From NCBI GenBank assembly GCA_964017185.1, contig OZ024872.1, positions 40,740,188 to 40,804,187 on the forward strand: a DNA stretch of 64,000 nucleotides. The letters run 5' to 3'. The notes under the pieces are model-generated. The model ran no database searches. It saw nothing but the letters and a program-made list of their open reading frames with translations, and was not told the origin of the DNA. Positions 12,426 through 22,429 of this stretch are shown here, in pieces. The translations under genes were made by a program, and so were the position numbers. Position 1 is the stretch's first letter; each line of letters begins with the position of its first letter. This DNA is from Rugalucina vietnamica (taxonomy: Eukaryota > Mollusca > Bivalvia > Lucinida > Lucinidae).

Positions 12426-12491
12426 ACTAATGTAATTTCACAAGAAGCTTCCCTACAGTATTGATCTTCGCACAAGGTGTCACAAGTCCCC

Positions 12492-12709
12492 TTATTTCAT
12501 CATATTTGAAACATTTATATGCGTTAAAAGATGTGCCTTTAGATTGGTCTTCTGTGTAAATGATTTTCCACAGATCTCACAACTGTAAGGTTTCTCTCCT
12601 GTATGGATTCTGAGATGTCTAGTCCAATCTCCGCGTAGTTTGAACTGTTTCCCACAGTAAGAACAAGTGTGAATCTTTCCTCTTGCTTGAATCGTTTGAC
12701 CTGATATTC
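12492..12709 (-). CDS. Alternative terminal cassette G: two C2H2 fingers
   Basis: The acceptor is TTTTTTGTGTTCAG. The leading GA gives Arg, then 71 residues run to TAA. The lead-in is [11 protein letters not shown]. Finger 1 is C-S-Y-C with helix LRGDWTR; finger 2 is C-E-I-C with helix QKTNLKA and H-L-L-T-H. The tail is I-N-V-S-N-M-M-K. A palindromic MITE lies immediately downstream in the transcribed direction (12.2-12.4 kb). Confidence 0.86.
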
Positions 12710-12999
12710 CTGAACACAAAAAATATGTATGATACAAACATGAGCTATATACACTGCTTGTAATTAAAGGCAATTATAAACTAATTTAGCATTTGCTAAC
12801 AAACAAAAACTGCAAATGAAGTAAAGCAAATAGTACAAGATAGCCTATTGCCATGACTGAACATTATTGACTGAGATGTTAAACTCCCAAAAAGATACAA
12901 TAAAAGATCTGCATGTTAACTGCTGCATGTCAACTGCAGTTTCTGCAACAGCAGAAGAGGGGATACTAACAGTAGAAATATTATCATTAACAACGTTTC

Positions 13000-14150
13000 A
13001 CAAAAGGAATGTGTAAGAGTTTGTTTATTTATTGGAAATTTCATGATAACATACATACATACAAAGTATATAAATATGCACCAAAGGATCAGACACTAGG
13101 CTAGGCCTATGGTGGTCTTCTCCTCAAATTTGGTACTGAACACGAATTTCAAATTATGACTACTTACTAGCAAAAACTTAAGTTATACATGCATGGGTAA
13201 TACATTAACATAATGAATATGAAAACATGGGTTTTACATACACAAAAGTATGAAAAATAAAGACAATGGGTATATTGTATAATATTATACATAACTGTAT
13301 ATGAGTGAAGTTAAATAAAACATTATATTTCTTATCTACTTATCTAGTAGAGAGAGAGAGAGAGAGAGAGAGTAGCACTGAGTTGGTTGTAAATAAGATT
13401 CATTTGGCTGTATGTTATGGATGTGTTAACTTTATGTCTCTTTCGCTCTAATAATGTGTAAGAGTGGCGGTAGGTCCTAGACCAATTGCAAGAATAGCAC
13501 ATGCTACAAACTACTTTACCATGCCTCGTAAGATTAATTTACATGTATATGTTTTGGAATGTGCACTGACAATCAGAATAACCATCTGACAATTTTCATT
13601 AAAGAGGTTGAATCTGAAGAAGCTAAAGTGGTACCTATGACCTCTAATTGTGCAATATGTTTGTTTGTTTTTGTTTGAATTGATGCTTTACCTTCCAGTC
13701 AACAGCAATGGCCATGTAGGGACGTTGCCTCCATTTTATGGGACTTTTAACCAACATTAGGATGTCATGACACTCAAAAAGGACTATCATGATGAGGTGA
13801 TTTGATTATCTCATCTCTGCAGGGGTAATGAAGAGGACCCTAAATGATAATACCTGTGATCCACAGTTTATAGGTTTTATGGTCCCTGATATGTGCAAAA
13901 CTGCCTCCCTCTGCAATCAATATTAATTTTTCCTGTTTCAGCCTTTATCTGTATTCAGAGTCATTGTCAGGCCACCAGATTTCTAGTGTCCTGTCCCTTA
14001 TCACTGATCTGCTAATGACCCTAAATAGTAAAAAAAAAACATGTATTCAATCTAATTGCAATTCATTCATTTTGAAACCAAGTACAGCTCAGTCTATGAT
14101 CAATTCAATTGTATCTTATATAATATTTAATACATTCTTAAATATGAAAA
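13000..14150. other. Intronic DNA between cassettes G and H
   Basis: An (AG)n microsatellite at about 13348-13372 is the only feature. No exon, RNA gene or clear element is supported in the rest. Confidence 0.5.
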
Positions 14151-14154
14151 AAAA

Positions 14155-14690
14155 GTACAAGTAGGCAAAGATCAGGAAAAGGCGCAATCAGAAAAAGACT
14201 CCCACTCCAAAAACCAAGGTGGGAAAAAACCAAACTAACAATCAGGTACTTATACCATGAAAACATTTCGTAAGCCGAATGAGCAGCTATTTTCCCAATA
14301 GGTGGCCACTCAGTTACCTTAACTAAAAATATGCAAACATACATAAGGCGCCAACAACACAAAAATATTTTAAACACCAAGACATAAAACAAAAAGAACC
14401 ACCACAGAAGTATCGACTTGGAACGATCAGTAACACAAAGTTACTGGCGGGTTTAAATCGATCCTACACGGCCGTAACCTCACCCTCAGCTCCTGCAGTG
14501 GTACATAACATTTAGTTAGTTCTTCGGTCCTCGTGGTGAATCTCTAACTAGTAAATGAATCATCAAGAACAAACAAATAAATCATGATAAACATCCTGAT
14601 GAATCAAAAACCAGGACTCACAGATTCAGTAAGCTGCCCGACGATGGAGATCCCTGGGCGCCAAATAACTTACTAACTCCGGAGCTAAAG
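14155..14690 (+). repeat. 540-bp interspersed repeat (copy 2, full)
   Basis: Begins ACAAGTAGGCAAAGATCAGG and runs to a GGGCGCCAAATAACTTACTA end. It has no long ORF. The inverted copy at 18345-18893 matches it over nearly the whole length, which defines the unit. Class is unknown; length and lack of coding suggest a non-autonomous element or solo LTR. Confidence 0.75.
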
Positions 14691-15059
14691 AAAAACATCA
14701 GTTGGACCCCGGCATTATGCATGCTCAATATATTAATGCACATCAACTTCTATTCTATCGCCTAAATAAATATTGCATGGACTTGACTTCTGAAAATACT
14801 CCATCAACACCTTATGGTAATATCTTTCTGTGAATAAGTGAGTATCAATAAATTGCCCTTTAAACAACTTCAGACAAATGTTCAAACTCCCATTTACTTG
14901 CCTTCATCATACAATGACTCGTCAGTCAATGTTGTAACTGAACCAGTTTAATATATTCAATTGCTGTCACCCATATGTGTATTATAGATAACAAAAGATG
15001 AACATTCCATGTCCGTCACAATGATTAGGAAATTCAGTGTCTAACTTGTCAAACATAAG

Positions 15060-15300
15060 TGAAAACATATTCATTTGAGTCGCATCATGAAAAAGCCAAC
15101 AATGTGGTTTCCCAACAGGTCCCACACAAACCAAGCTGTATAAGCACAGAAGATCGCTACAGGCTGGAGTTTTTAGATTTAGAAAGAAGAGGAATTGTAC
15201 GATGCGTGTAGCAAAACTAAAGGATCTGATCAGCTTTGCAAAGTAACTGCGACGCTGATCTGCTCCTTTGTATTCGCAGAGGCAAAATGTTGTTTTTTTT
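15060..15300. mobile_element. Foldback MITE family S (copy 1, partial)
   Basis: AAAAAGCCAACAATGTGGTT followed by CAGGTCCCACACAAACC, then GATCTGCTCCTTTGTATTCG. Matches the copies at 19.6 and 36.8 kb but with lost ends. Confidence 0.55.
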
Positions 15301-15437
15301 CGCATGATGGAGATCATTTCAAGATTCAGCATGTAATTTCTTTGAGGAAAGAAATGACACAACATGAAATGTAGACCATTTATTAAACTCTTTACATGCG
15401 TTATCTATTTAAACTGTTCATTGAACATAAGCTGCCA

Positions 15438-15649
15438 TTACAGCATATTTTGATTGAGGTGTCTTAGCTTATGTGACCTCATATGTTGTTTCTGTGTAAA
15501 AGATTTCCCACAGATCTCACAACTATATGGTTTCTCTCCTGTATGGATTCTGATATGTTTTGTCCAATCTCCACGTAGTCTGAACTGCTTTCCACAATAA
15601 GAACAAATGTGAACTTTTCCTCTGACTTGAAACTGTTGGCCTGGTATTC
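15438..15649 (-). CDS. Alternative terminal cassette H: two C2H2 fingers
   Basis: The acceptor is TTTGTATATACAG. The leading GA gives Arg at the junction, then 69 residues run to TAA. The lead-in [11 protein letters not shown] is almost the same as in cassette G. Finger 1 is C-S-Y-C with helix LRGDWTK and H-I-R-I-H. Finger 2 is C-E-I-C with helix QKQHMRS and H-K-L-R-H. The tail is L-N-Q-N-M-L. H, G and K form one subfamily by finger 1. The apparent longer ORF over this stretch is in a different frame and has no fingers. Confidence 0.85.
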
Positions 15650-15781
15650 CTGTATATACAAATATTCATAATTATAACACACATTAATGAAACAGCATGC
15701 TTTCAAAAGCAATTTGCAAATACTATGGCTTCTTATAACGGGCCACCCCATTCTCCATGATAGGTTCTGATTCTAATTAAT

Positions 15782-17112
15782 GTCCAGGTATTAATTGGAG
15801 AATTTTTTTATCTTTCGGTTTACAAACCCGCCGATAGCATTTTCCTCGAAAATAGAATAAAAATAAAATTACTTTCTTATTTTTTTATTTTATTTTTTCC
15901 GACCGACTAGTCCCGAAACACCCAGTGTGAAATAAGTAAAAGTAACTTTCACAGAATAGTGATTCTCACATTTTGGCGAAAACAGAATTGTCCTGATTTC
16001 ATTCGTCAAAATGTTTCGGATGTGTTCGTTTTGCGTTTCGTGTACTTGTCAGATTGTTTTTGGACGTTTCGTTCCCATATATTAGGACGTTCTGTTCCAA
16101 AGTCGAATGCGGGTGACCATTTCTTGAAAACGATGAAATTTATAATGCGACACTCCATAAAAAACTGTGGTTGCATTTGTTCTATTCGTGTACAGCTAAA
16201 ATTGAAAGGGAAAAATATATTTAGTTCGTATCTCTTAGAGCCAGGAACTAAATTTTTAATTTCCCTCCTGGCGCACCCCTGGTGAAGAGTATACTGTCAA
16301 TTTGGCGTGTCACCAGTAAACCATTTAGATTCAGTGTGCGTTCCGACCAAAATATATCGTCCTGTAATGATTTTTTGGTTTCATTAATCGGCGTGTATGC
16401 GCGGAGTAAACATAAGTATATGACCGAAACATCTCGGAACTGCTTCACTGCCAACGCCAACGGTAAAACGGCTTATTCCAGGTCGGAAGAATAAAACCAA
16501 CCATGGCGGAAGAATCAGAATCAGAATAGTTTACTGGTGAAACGTCAAACTGACAATAACACACCAGGGACTGAAACCGCTTTCTTCAAAATATGCTTTA
16601 AAAGCATAAATGCGCAGATAAAACGGTGTCTTGGGTCAAAATTTTTGAAAGTGCTCCTCAATCAAACATTGGGGGAGATAATCTCCCTTCAGACAGATGA
16701 CATTGATGACATTCTCATCAACATCGTTGACTGCGATGGCACGAAAGTGCCTTTAGACACCCCCTTCAAGGTTTTGAGCGAGTTTGGGTAAATACGTTTT
16801 CAAGTCCAGTATAAAACTACTGAGATCAAGATCCAAGCCCTGAACTGGAACTTACTGAGTCTAAACACTTGCCTCTGATAATGGTTTTTCACAAATTTTT
16901 GTATGGGGGACCTTTAATCTGGTAGTATTTAAGTTGTTTTGACCTTCAACGCAAAAAAAAAATCGACTTAAAATTCATTTTATTTTTATTTTTTCGTCGA
17001 CTGGCCAATTTTGATACTTTTATTTTTATTTTTATTTCTCCCTTCCGACAACAAAATTTTCAAAAATCTCCCGTAAACCTAAAGATAAAAAAAATTCTGG
17101 CCTAATTCTACA
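15782..17112. mobile_element. TIR element with captured coding-like DNA
   Basis: Left end has TTTTTATCTTTCGGTTTAC, right end has GTAAACCTAAAGATAAAAA, inside longer imperfect T-rich TIRs of roughly 100 bp. The 1.1-kb interior is richer in GC than its flanks and holds open frames at 15959-16285, 16282-16494 and 16537-16791, but no transposase motif. A target duplication was not found. Confidence 0.5.
16537..16791 (+). pseudogene. Unrecognised ORF inside the TIR element
   Basis: 84 codons. The second half (residues ~45-84) has a protein-like run, Q-T-D-D-I-D-D-I-L-I-N-I-V-D, and ends S-E-F-G directly before GGTAAATA, which is donor-like. I read it as a possible captured exon of another gene. 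I do not recognise the family. Confidence 0.25.
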
Positions 17113-17718
17113 AGCTGTATTCTCAATTTATTCTAATCATTTAATCAGCTACCGCTAACATCAATTAGCTCCTGACAGAACGAAGTATATGACGACTGAT
17201 GAAGGGAATCCTAAGAATATTTTAAAAGGGAAACAAACAACTATTCATGGGCTAACAGCCTATCATATACCTCTGCAACTCATCTTCTTTCATCGTGATC
17301 AAGATAAAAGCTACACTTAGTGGAAGTTATTCAGTCATCCAATGTCATACAAAAGATTACACTTTTTTTCTAATCCTTGCAATGTCACAATGCAGTTTGC
17401 ACAAAACAAAATCAGTCTATGAACTACTGTATGGTATGTCAGCATTGTCAGCTTGCTACCTGACACAATATTGTAGGTCCATCTGCAATAATTCCCAAAA
17501 GCCTTCGGCGAAAATCTTCCCAGGAATAGGTCAGTATCAATAATTTACCAAACAATCAGCATGATTATTTATAGAAGAAATTTTACTTAAAGAATGCATG
17601 ACAGTACATGTATAACTACTGCCAATTTACTAGACATTTGATTCAAAGAGCTCAATTCTTGGACTTTCTTTGCTTACTTTATATGAACTGTACATAGTTG
17701 AAATTGACAATAATGGTG

Positions 17719-17942
17719 TTAAAAAGCATTCATGTGTGTTAACATATGGGCCTTCAAATGGTGTTTCATTGTAAATGATTTTCCACAAATCTCACAACTG
17801 TAAGGTTTCTCTCCAGTATGTATCCTCTCATGTCTGACCAAGTCATGTTTCTGTCCAAAGTATTTCCCACATGTCTGACACATATGATTAGACTTCCTGC
17901 CTACTGCTGGATTGGCACTGATCCTATTTGAATTGTACAAAC
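17719..17942 (-). CDS. Alternative terminal cassette I: two C2H2 fingers
   Basis: The acceptor is TATATTCTTTTCAG. The leading GT gives Ser at the junction, then 73 residues run to TAA. The lead-in is long (about 19 residues). Finger 1 is C-Q-T-C-G-K-Y-F with helix QKHDLVR and H-E-R-I-H. Finger 2 is C-E-I-C with helix MKHHLKA and H-M-L-T-H. The tail is M-N-A-F. Its first finger and the N/S/R/I-rich lead-in resemble cassette A at the far end of the array, so A and I appear to be a related pair that was separated by later events. Confidence 0.85.
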
Positions 17943-18344
17943 CTGAAAAGAATATAGAACTTTCAGTTTCAACTTAATTCATAAGCGACATGAATTTTAC
18001 TTGTACAGCCTCAATACTAGCAGGTCTCGAGGAGAGTAACATTCTGTCCCATTTCATGTCATGTCATTTCATGTACATTTAGGTTACAACTTTCTATCAC
18101 TTATCTCAGATATCATTTTCCTCATGAATGTAAATATCAGTTACAGTATGGTAACAGTTTCCATTCAAATTTATCGCTGATAAAGCTGACAACTGAAAGT
18201 TCTTGTTTAATGAATATCAGAAACTCCCATGAACTTATGGTCTATTTTTTCATAATATGCATCAAACTACTTCTGTTGCTGTTGCTTGGCCCACCCAAAC
18301 TACTGTCTGTTGCTTGGCCCACCGGGGTACAACTGGTGTTTTTC

Positions 18345-18893
18345 TTTTGCTCCGGAGTTAGTAGGTTATTCGGCGCCCAGGGATCTCCATCGTCGGGCAG
18401 CTTACTCAATCTGTGAGTCCTGGTTTTTGATTCATCAGGATGTTTATCATGATTTATTTGTTTGTTCTTGATGATTCATTGACTAGTTAGAGATTCACCA
18501 CGAGGACCGAAGAACTAACTAAATGTTGTGAACCACTGCAGAAGCTGAGGGTGAGGTTAGGTACCTGTAAAACCGGTTTAAGCCCGCCAGTAACTTTGTG
18601 TTACTGATCGTTCCAAGTCGATACTTCTGTAGTGGTTCTTTTTGTTTTATGTCTTGGTGTTTAAAATTTTTTGTGCTGTTGGCGCCTTATGTATGTTTTC
18701 ATATTTTTAGTTAAGTTAAGGTAACTGAGTGGCCACCTATTGGGAAAATAGCTGCTCATTCGGCTTACGATATGTTTCATGGTATAAGTACCTGATTGTT
18801 AGTTTGGTTTTTTCCCACCTCGGTTTTTGGAGTGGGAATCTTTTTCTGATTGCGCCTTTTCCTGATCTTTCCCTACTTGTACCTTTTCATTGC
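18345..18893 (-). repeat. 540-bp interspersed repeat (copy 3, inverted)
   Basis: Reverse complement of the copy at 14155-14690. The two copies form a 4.7-kb inverted pair that encloses cassettes H and I. Confidence 0.75.
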
Positions 18894-19098
18894 TGAAAAG
18901 TGGTTATTGGAAATAAAGTGTAAATATGATACGTACTTTAGAGTCTGTATCTAATTTTTGGTGTCAATACATTACAAACTGTCTTGCACAAAAAAGATAA
19001 ACATGCAATTTACATAAAACTGACATTAACAAAAGCCACAATATTATCACCTAGTTTACTGACCACTTAAACAAAGATAGTCAATGAAACATTAACTC

Positions 19099-19298
19099 TT
19101 AATTCATGTGTCTAAGCATATGTGCCATCACATGTTCTTTCTGGTTAAAAGATTTTCCACAGATTTCACAACTATAAGGTTTCTCTCCTGTATGGATTCT
19201 GAGATGTCTTGTCATATTAGCTCGTAACTTGAACTCTTTTCCACAATAGAAACAACTGTGTATCTTTCTTCCAAGATCATCTCTCTGGATATTGACTC
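19099..19298 (-). CDS. Alternative terminal cassette J: two C2H2 fingers
   Basis: The acceptor has a long pyrimidine tract (TTTCTTTTCCTTGTGTAG). The leading GA completes an Arg codon, followed by 65 residues and TAA. The lead-in V-N-I-Q-R-D-D-L-G-R-K is longer and more polar than in cassette D. Finger 1 is C-F-Y-C with helix LRANMTR, so the usual Asp at helix position 3 is replaced by Asn. Finger 2 is C-E-I-C with helix QKEHVMA. The tail is M-N. No ATG lies ahead of the fingers in this frame, so translation here needs splicing from upstream. Confidence 0.85.
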
Positions 19299-19624
19299 CT
19301 ACACAAGGAAAAGAAACAGTAAAATTACACTATCATGTTTTCCCCAATTACATTAGATTAGAAATTCAATAAACTCAAACTTCCTTTTTAATTTGAATAA
19401 ACTAATTCCATTGAAATGTGATCATAAGGCAAATTTCCATGATAATGGAGGGCCTAATCTTAAATCCCAATATAACAGCAATTACAGCATACATGTATAA
19501 CCAACCCATCGTTTGCCTCTCTTCAGGCTTTTGGTTCAGGATTAAGGAAGGACTTTTTATGTCATAATTTCATGCACAGCATTCATGCATTTCAACAGTA
19601 AGGAAATTCACAATAATAAATGAT

Positions 19625-19860
19625 CCGCCCCATGGGAAAACCAACAGTCTGCATAGGCGAAAACGCTTCGCGGTAACCGCGAAGCTGATCTTACCGCGAA
19701 GCTGATCAGCGCCTTTGTTTTTGCTACTCTGATAGTACAATTCCTCCTCTACTTAATTCCAAAATTTCAAGCTTCTAGCCTGCTTCTGTAGCTGTACAGG
19801 CCGGTTTGTGTCAGACCTGTTCGGAAACCACATTGTTGGTTTTCCCACGAGGCGGCTCAA
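19625..19860. mobile_element. Foldback MITE family S (copy 2)
   Basis: Ends GGGAAAACCAACAGTCTG and GTTGGTTTTCCCACGAGGCG are inverted partners. The middle has a CTTCGCGGTAACCGCGAAG hairpin. The same structure occurs at 36838-37075. Confidence 0.7.
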
Positions 19861-20268
19861 ATTGTTTTATTTCCCCGTGTCTTGTCTTTGCAACAAAAGT
19901 GTGTATTTACTATATAAGATGTAAACCTTAACAATTCTAAGCTAAATAAGCACTGATAAATTTTAATTAAAACAGAATGATAAGCATGCTGTGTTTACAT
20001 ATGACAATTATTGATCCTTTTCAACTTCACTGTTTAGTAAAATTCACGTAAAACTTCTTTGATAAATACATGTGCACATGTTTATCCAATGAACTAATTT
20101 ATTATTTTCATACTATCTAATACATATATCTTTGACATAATCACATGATTTAAGGCATTCATATCCTGATGTTCAATCTTTGCAGGAATGTACACATCAC
20201 CTCTCTTTAATGTTGATTAAATACATGACATTTTTTGTAGGAAAGGTGACTGCCCTGTTTCCCCCTTT

Positions 20269-20465
20269 TCATCTCATGTGCACAAGTTGGTGTGATTTCC
20301 AAGAATGTTTTAGTGAAAAGGATTTCCCACAGATCTCACAGCTGTAAGGTTTCTCTCCTGTATGGATTCTGAGATGCCTAGTCCAATCTCCACGTAACTT
20401 GAACTGTTTACCACAATAAGAACAACTGTAAAGGACACCCCGTAGTCCTGACTTAACATTTGCAC
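20269..20465 (-). CDS. Alternative terminal cassette K: two C2H2 fingers
   Basis: This is the cassette closest to the constant exons, 15.2 kb from the exon 3 donor. The acceptor is TTTAATTTTCAG. The first two bases (GT) complete a Ser codon with the A of exon 3, then 64 residues run to TGA. Finger 1 is C-S-Y-C with H-x3-H and helix LRGDWTR. The TGEKPY linker follows, then finger 2 (C-E-I-C) with helix LKHSWKS and H-x3-H. The tail after the last His is only M-R. The two fingers are standard DNA-binding modules; the target is unknown. Confidence 0.85.
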
Positions 20466-20724
20466 CTGAAAATTAAAGAAATATTGATCCTCAACATTTG
20501 TCATTCTCTTATTCTAAAGAAGTATTCATATCAATAAAATTTATTTAACATAATAGTTAGATCCTTTGGACATGTTGGAAGCAGTGAAAACATTAAAAGG
20601 GAGAATATATGAGCCATGTTAATGAACCCTCATCAGTAACCCTTATAAACTGGCGACAAAAGCAAGACATTTTTGCTGTAATTTCAATACATGTAGGCAT
20701 GTATGTCTGTCCATTTTAGTTTGG

Positions 20725-20905
20725 GTGACTGTGGTCGCTAAGAGCTAGACTGATTGACTTCAATGCCAGAGTTCCTGGGTTTTATACCTACTGCTGTAGA
20801 TTTTTGCTTACTTTTTTAAGCAAGACATTTTTAAACTCCCTGCAGTAACTGGTATTTTCTCAGGAAGCAGTGGCTCCATCCTGGCATGACTGAAAACGGT
20901 GACTT
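20725..20905 (+). mobile_element. Degenerate tRNA-derived SINE
   Basis: tRNA-like block with B-box-like TTCCTGGGTTTTATACC, followed by AACTGGTATTTTCTCAGGAA as in the copy at 4.1-4.3 kb. Both promoter boxes have decayed. Confidence 0.5.
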
Positions 20906-20909
20906 AGAC

Positions 20910-22225
20910 ATTATGCCATAATCAAACTAAAGCAATTTTAGTATTTAAATCTTAAATTGCTAAACAGCCTGAAGTATTACAACAAAATTGAATGCCAAAG
21001 CCTATGGAATGCAACCATTGCTTGGTAAAATATATATTATCAAATATCATTTTTAGAAAGGTCAAAATCTACAGCGAGTACTTACACTTTTGAGCTAGCA
21101 TCACAAAATACAGTTCTAAAAATGTGATCTTGGTCCAAAACTGAAGGCCATTTCGCTGCCTTTTCACCTAATACACACACCTATTTTTCTCTTGCAGTCC
21201 AAATAAATGGAAATACATGAGATATCCAAACACCTTCTTGGAACAAAAATCCTGTGTGGCGCAGATCGAGATCCACCAATAATGTCAGTTCCAATAAATG
21301 GATTCTTGGATGTTGCCCTACAATATAGCCTCCAATAGACACCCATCCCCATCTATTGCAAAGGTATTGTTTTGTATAAATTTTATAAAATAGAATTTTT
21401 ACAGTACTTGGAAATTAACGCAGAAACAGCCTAGATATAACTAAAAACTTCTATAAAAGACAAAATCATGACTGACCATCAATTGAGTCCTCCGTAAAAC
21501 CACCCATCATTAATATTCATTTTATATTGACCATTCAAATCTGCACATTAGCTAACGGTCAATGACGGTTGACCAACACGTGGGTTAGACAAACAAACCA
21601 ACACGTGCTTTTTACAGGTAAATACAGGTGCAAAAACACACTGTTTATCTATGGAAATAGGGTGGGCGTGGCTATACCTTGCTGGCGGAGGAGTCAATTG
21701 GTCAACAGCACACCAATGATTATCGATATAAATCAAATCATCGATACAACATTATTTATAACTGTATTATTGCTATCACAAACAGAGGCCATGTTCTCCA
21801 ACATATCACAAGGTACCTAATGCTTATTACTTATGAGTTCAATGAATCTTATCATCCAAAGCAACAAAAGAATATACCAAGAAGCAAACATTTAACTGAA
21901 AAGCTTTCCTTACCATTTTCCAAGTAGTACAGACCAAATTAAGGCAATTCTGCTTCCTACAAAATGCAAACTGTTCCACCTCAAAACTGCCGAAAAACAT
22001 CCTTTTTATCAAAAACAACAGCTTGTGAAGCAGAGCATCAATTTCAATTCTGTTTTAAACTAGGAAATTCACACCTAAACTGGTGAAATCTGATGCTATA
22101 TCAGCTTCATCCAAAATTAATTGTTTCCTTATATGAAGAGGTTAGAGTCAGTCATGACCATTTTACATTTGATTTATCAGCTACTTATGAACACTTGATT
22201 TTAAAAACTTCTTGGCTTTCATCTT
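20910..22225. other. Intron DNA without recognised features
   Basis: Small ORFs here are short and overlap on both strands, with no support. A CCAACACGTG block occurs twice about 35 bp apart near 21570-21605. Nothing else is recognised. Confidence 0.4.
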
Positions 22226-22231
22226 GAAACA

Positions 22232-22412
22232 GGGATATTTCTAGCAGCAAACACAATGGGCCTTTTTGACAAATTTCATTGGAGTTTTTGGGCCAAGACA
22301 ACAACTCCCTATACAGTTACATTGTGAAAATGACCCTTACCTTTCTATAGTAGGGGCCTTTTTGAAAAACTATGGGCCTTTTAGCAAAGGGCCCTTCCAG
22401 AATTATCCCTGT
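22232..22412. mobile_element. MITE with CAGGGATA/TATCCCTG ends (copy 1)
   Basis: Starts ACAGGGATATTTCTAGCAG and ends CCAGAATTATCCCTGTT. The copy at 49029-49203 has the same ends. The interior has GGGCCTTTTTGA repeats. Flanks TTGAAA/TTGAAG may be a target duplication. Confidence 0.6.
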
Positions 22413-22429
22413 TGAAGGTGACAAAAAGT

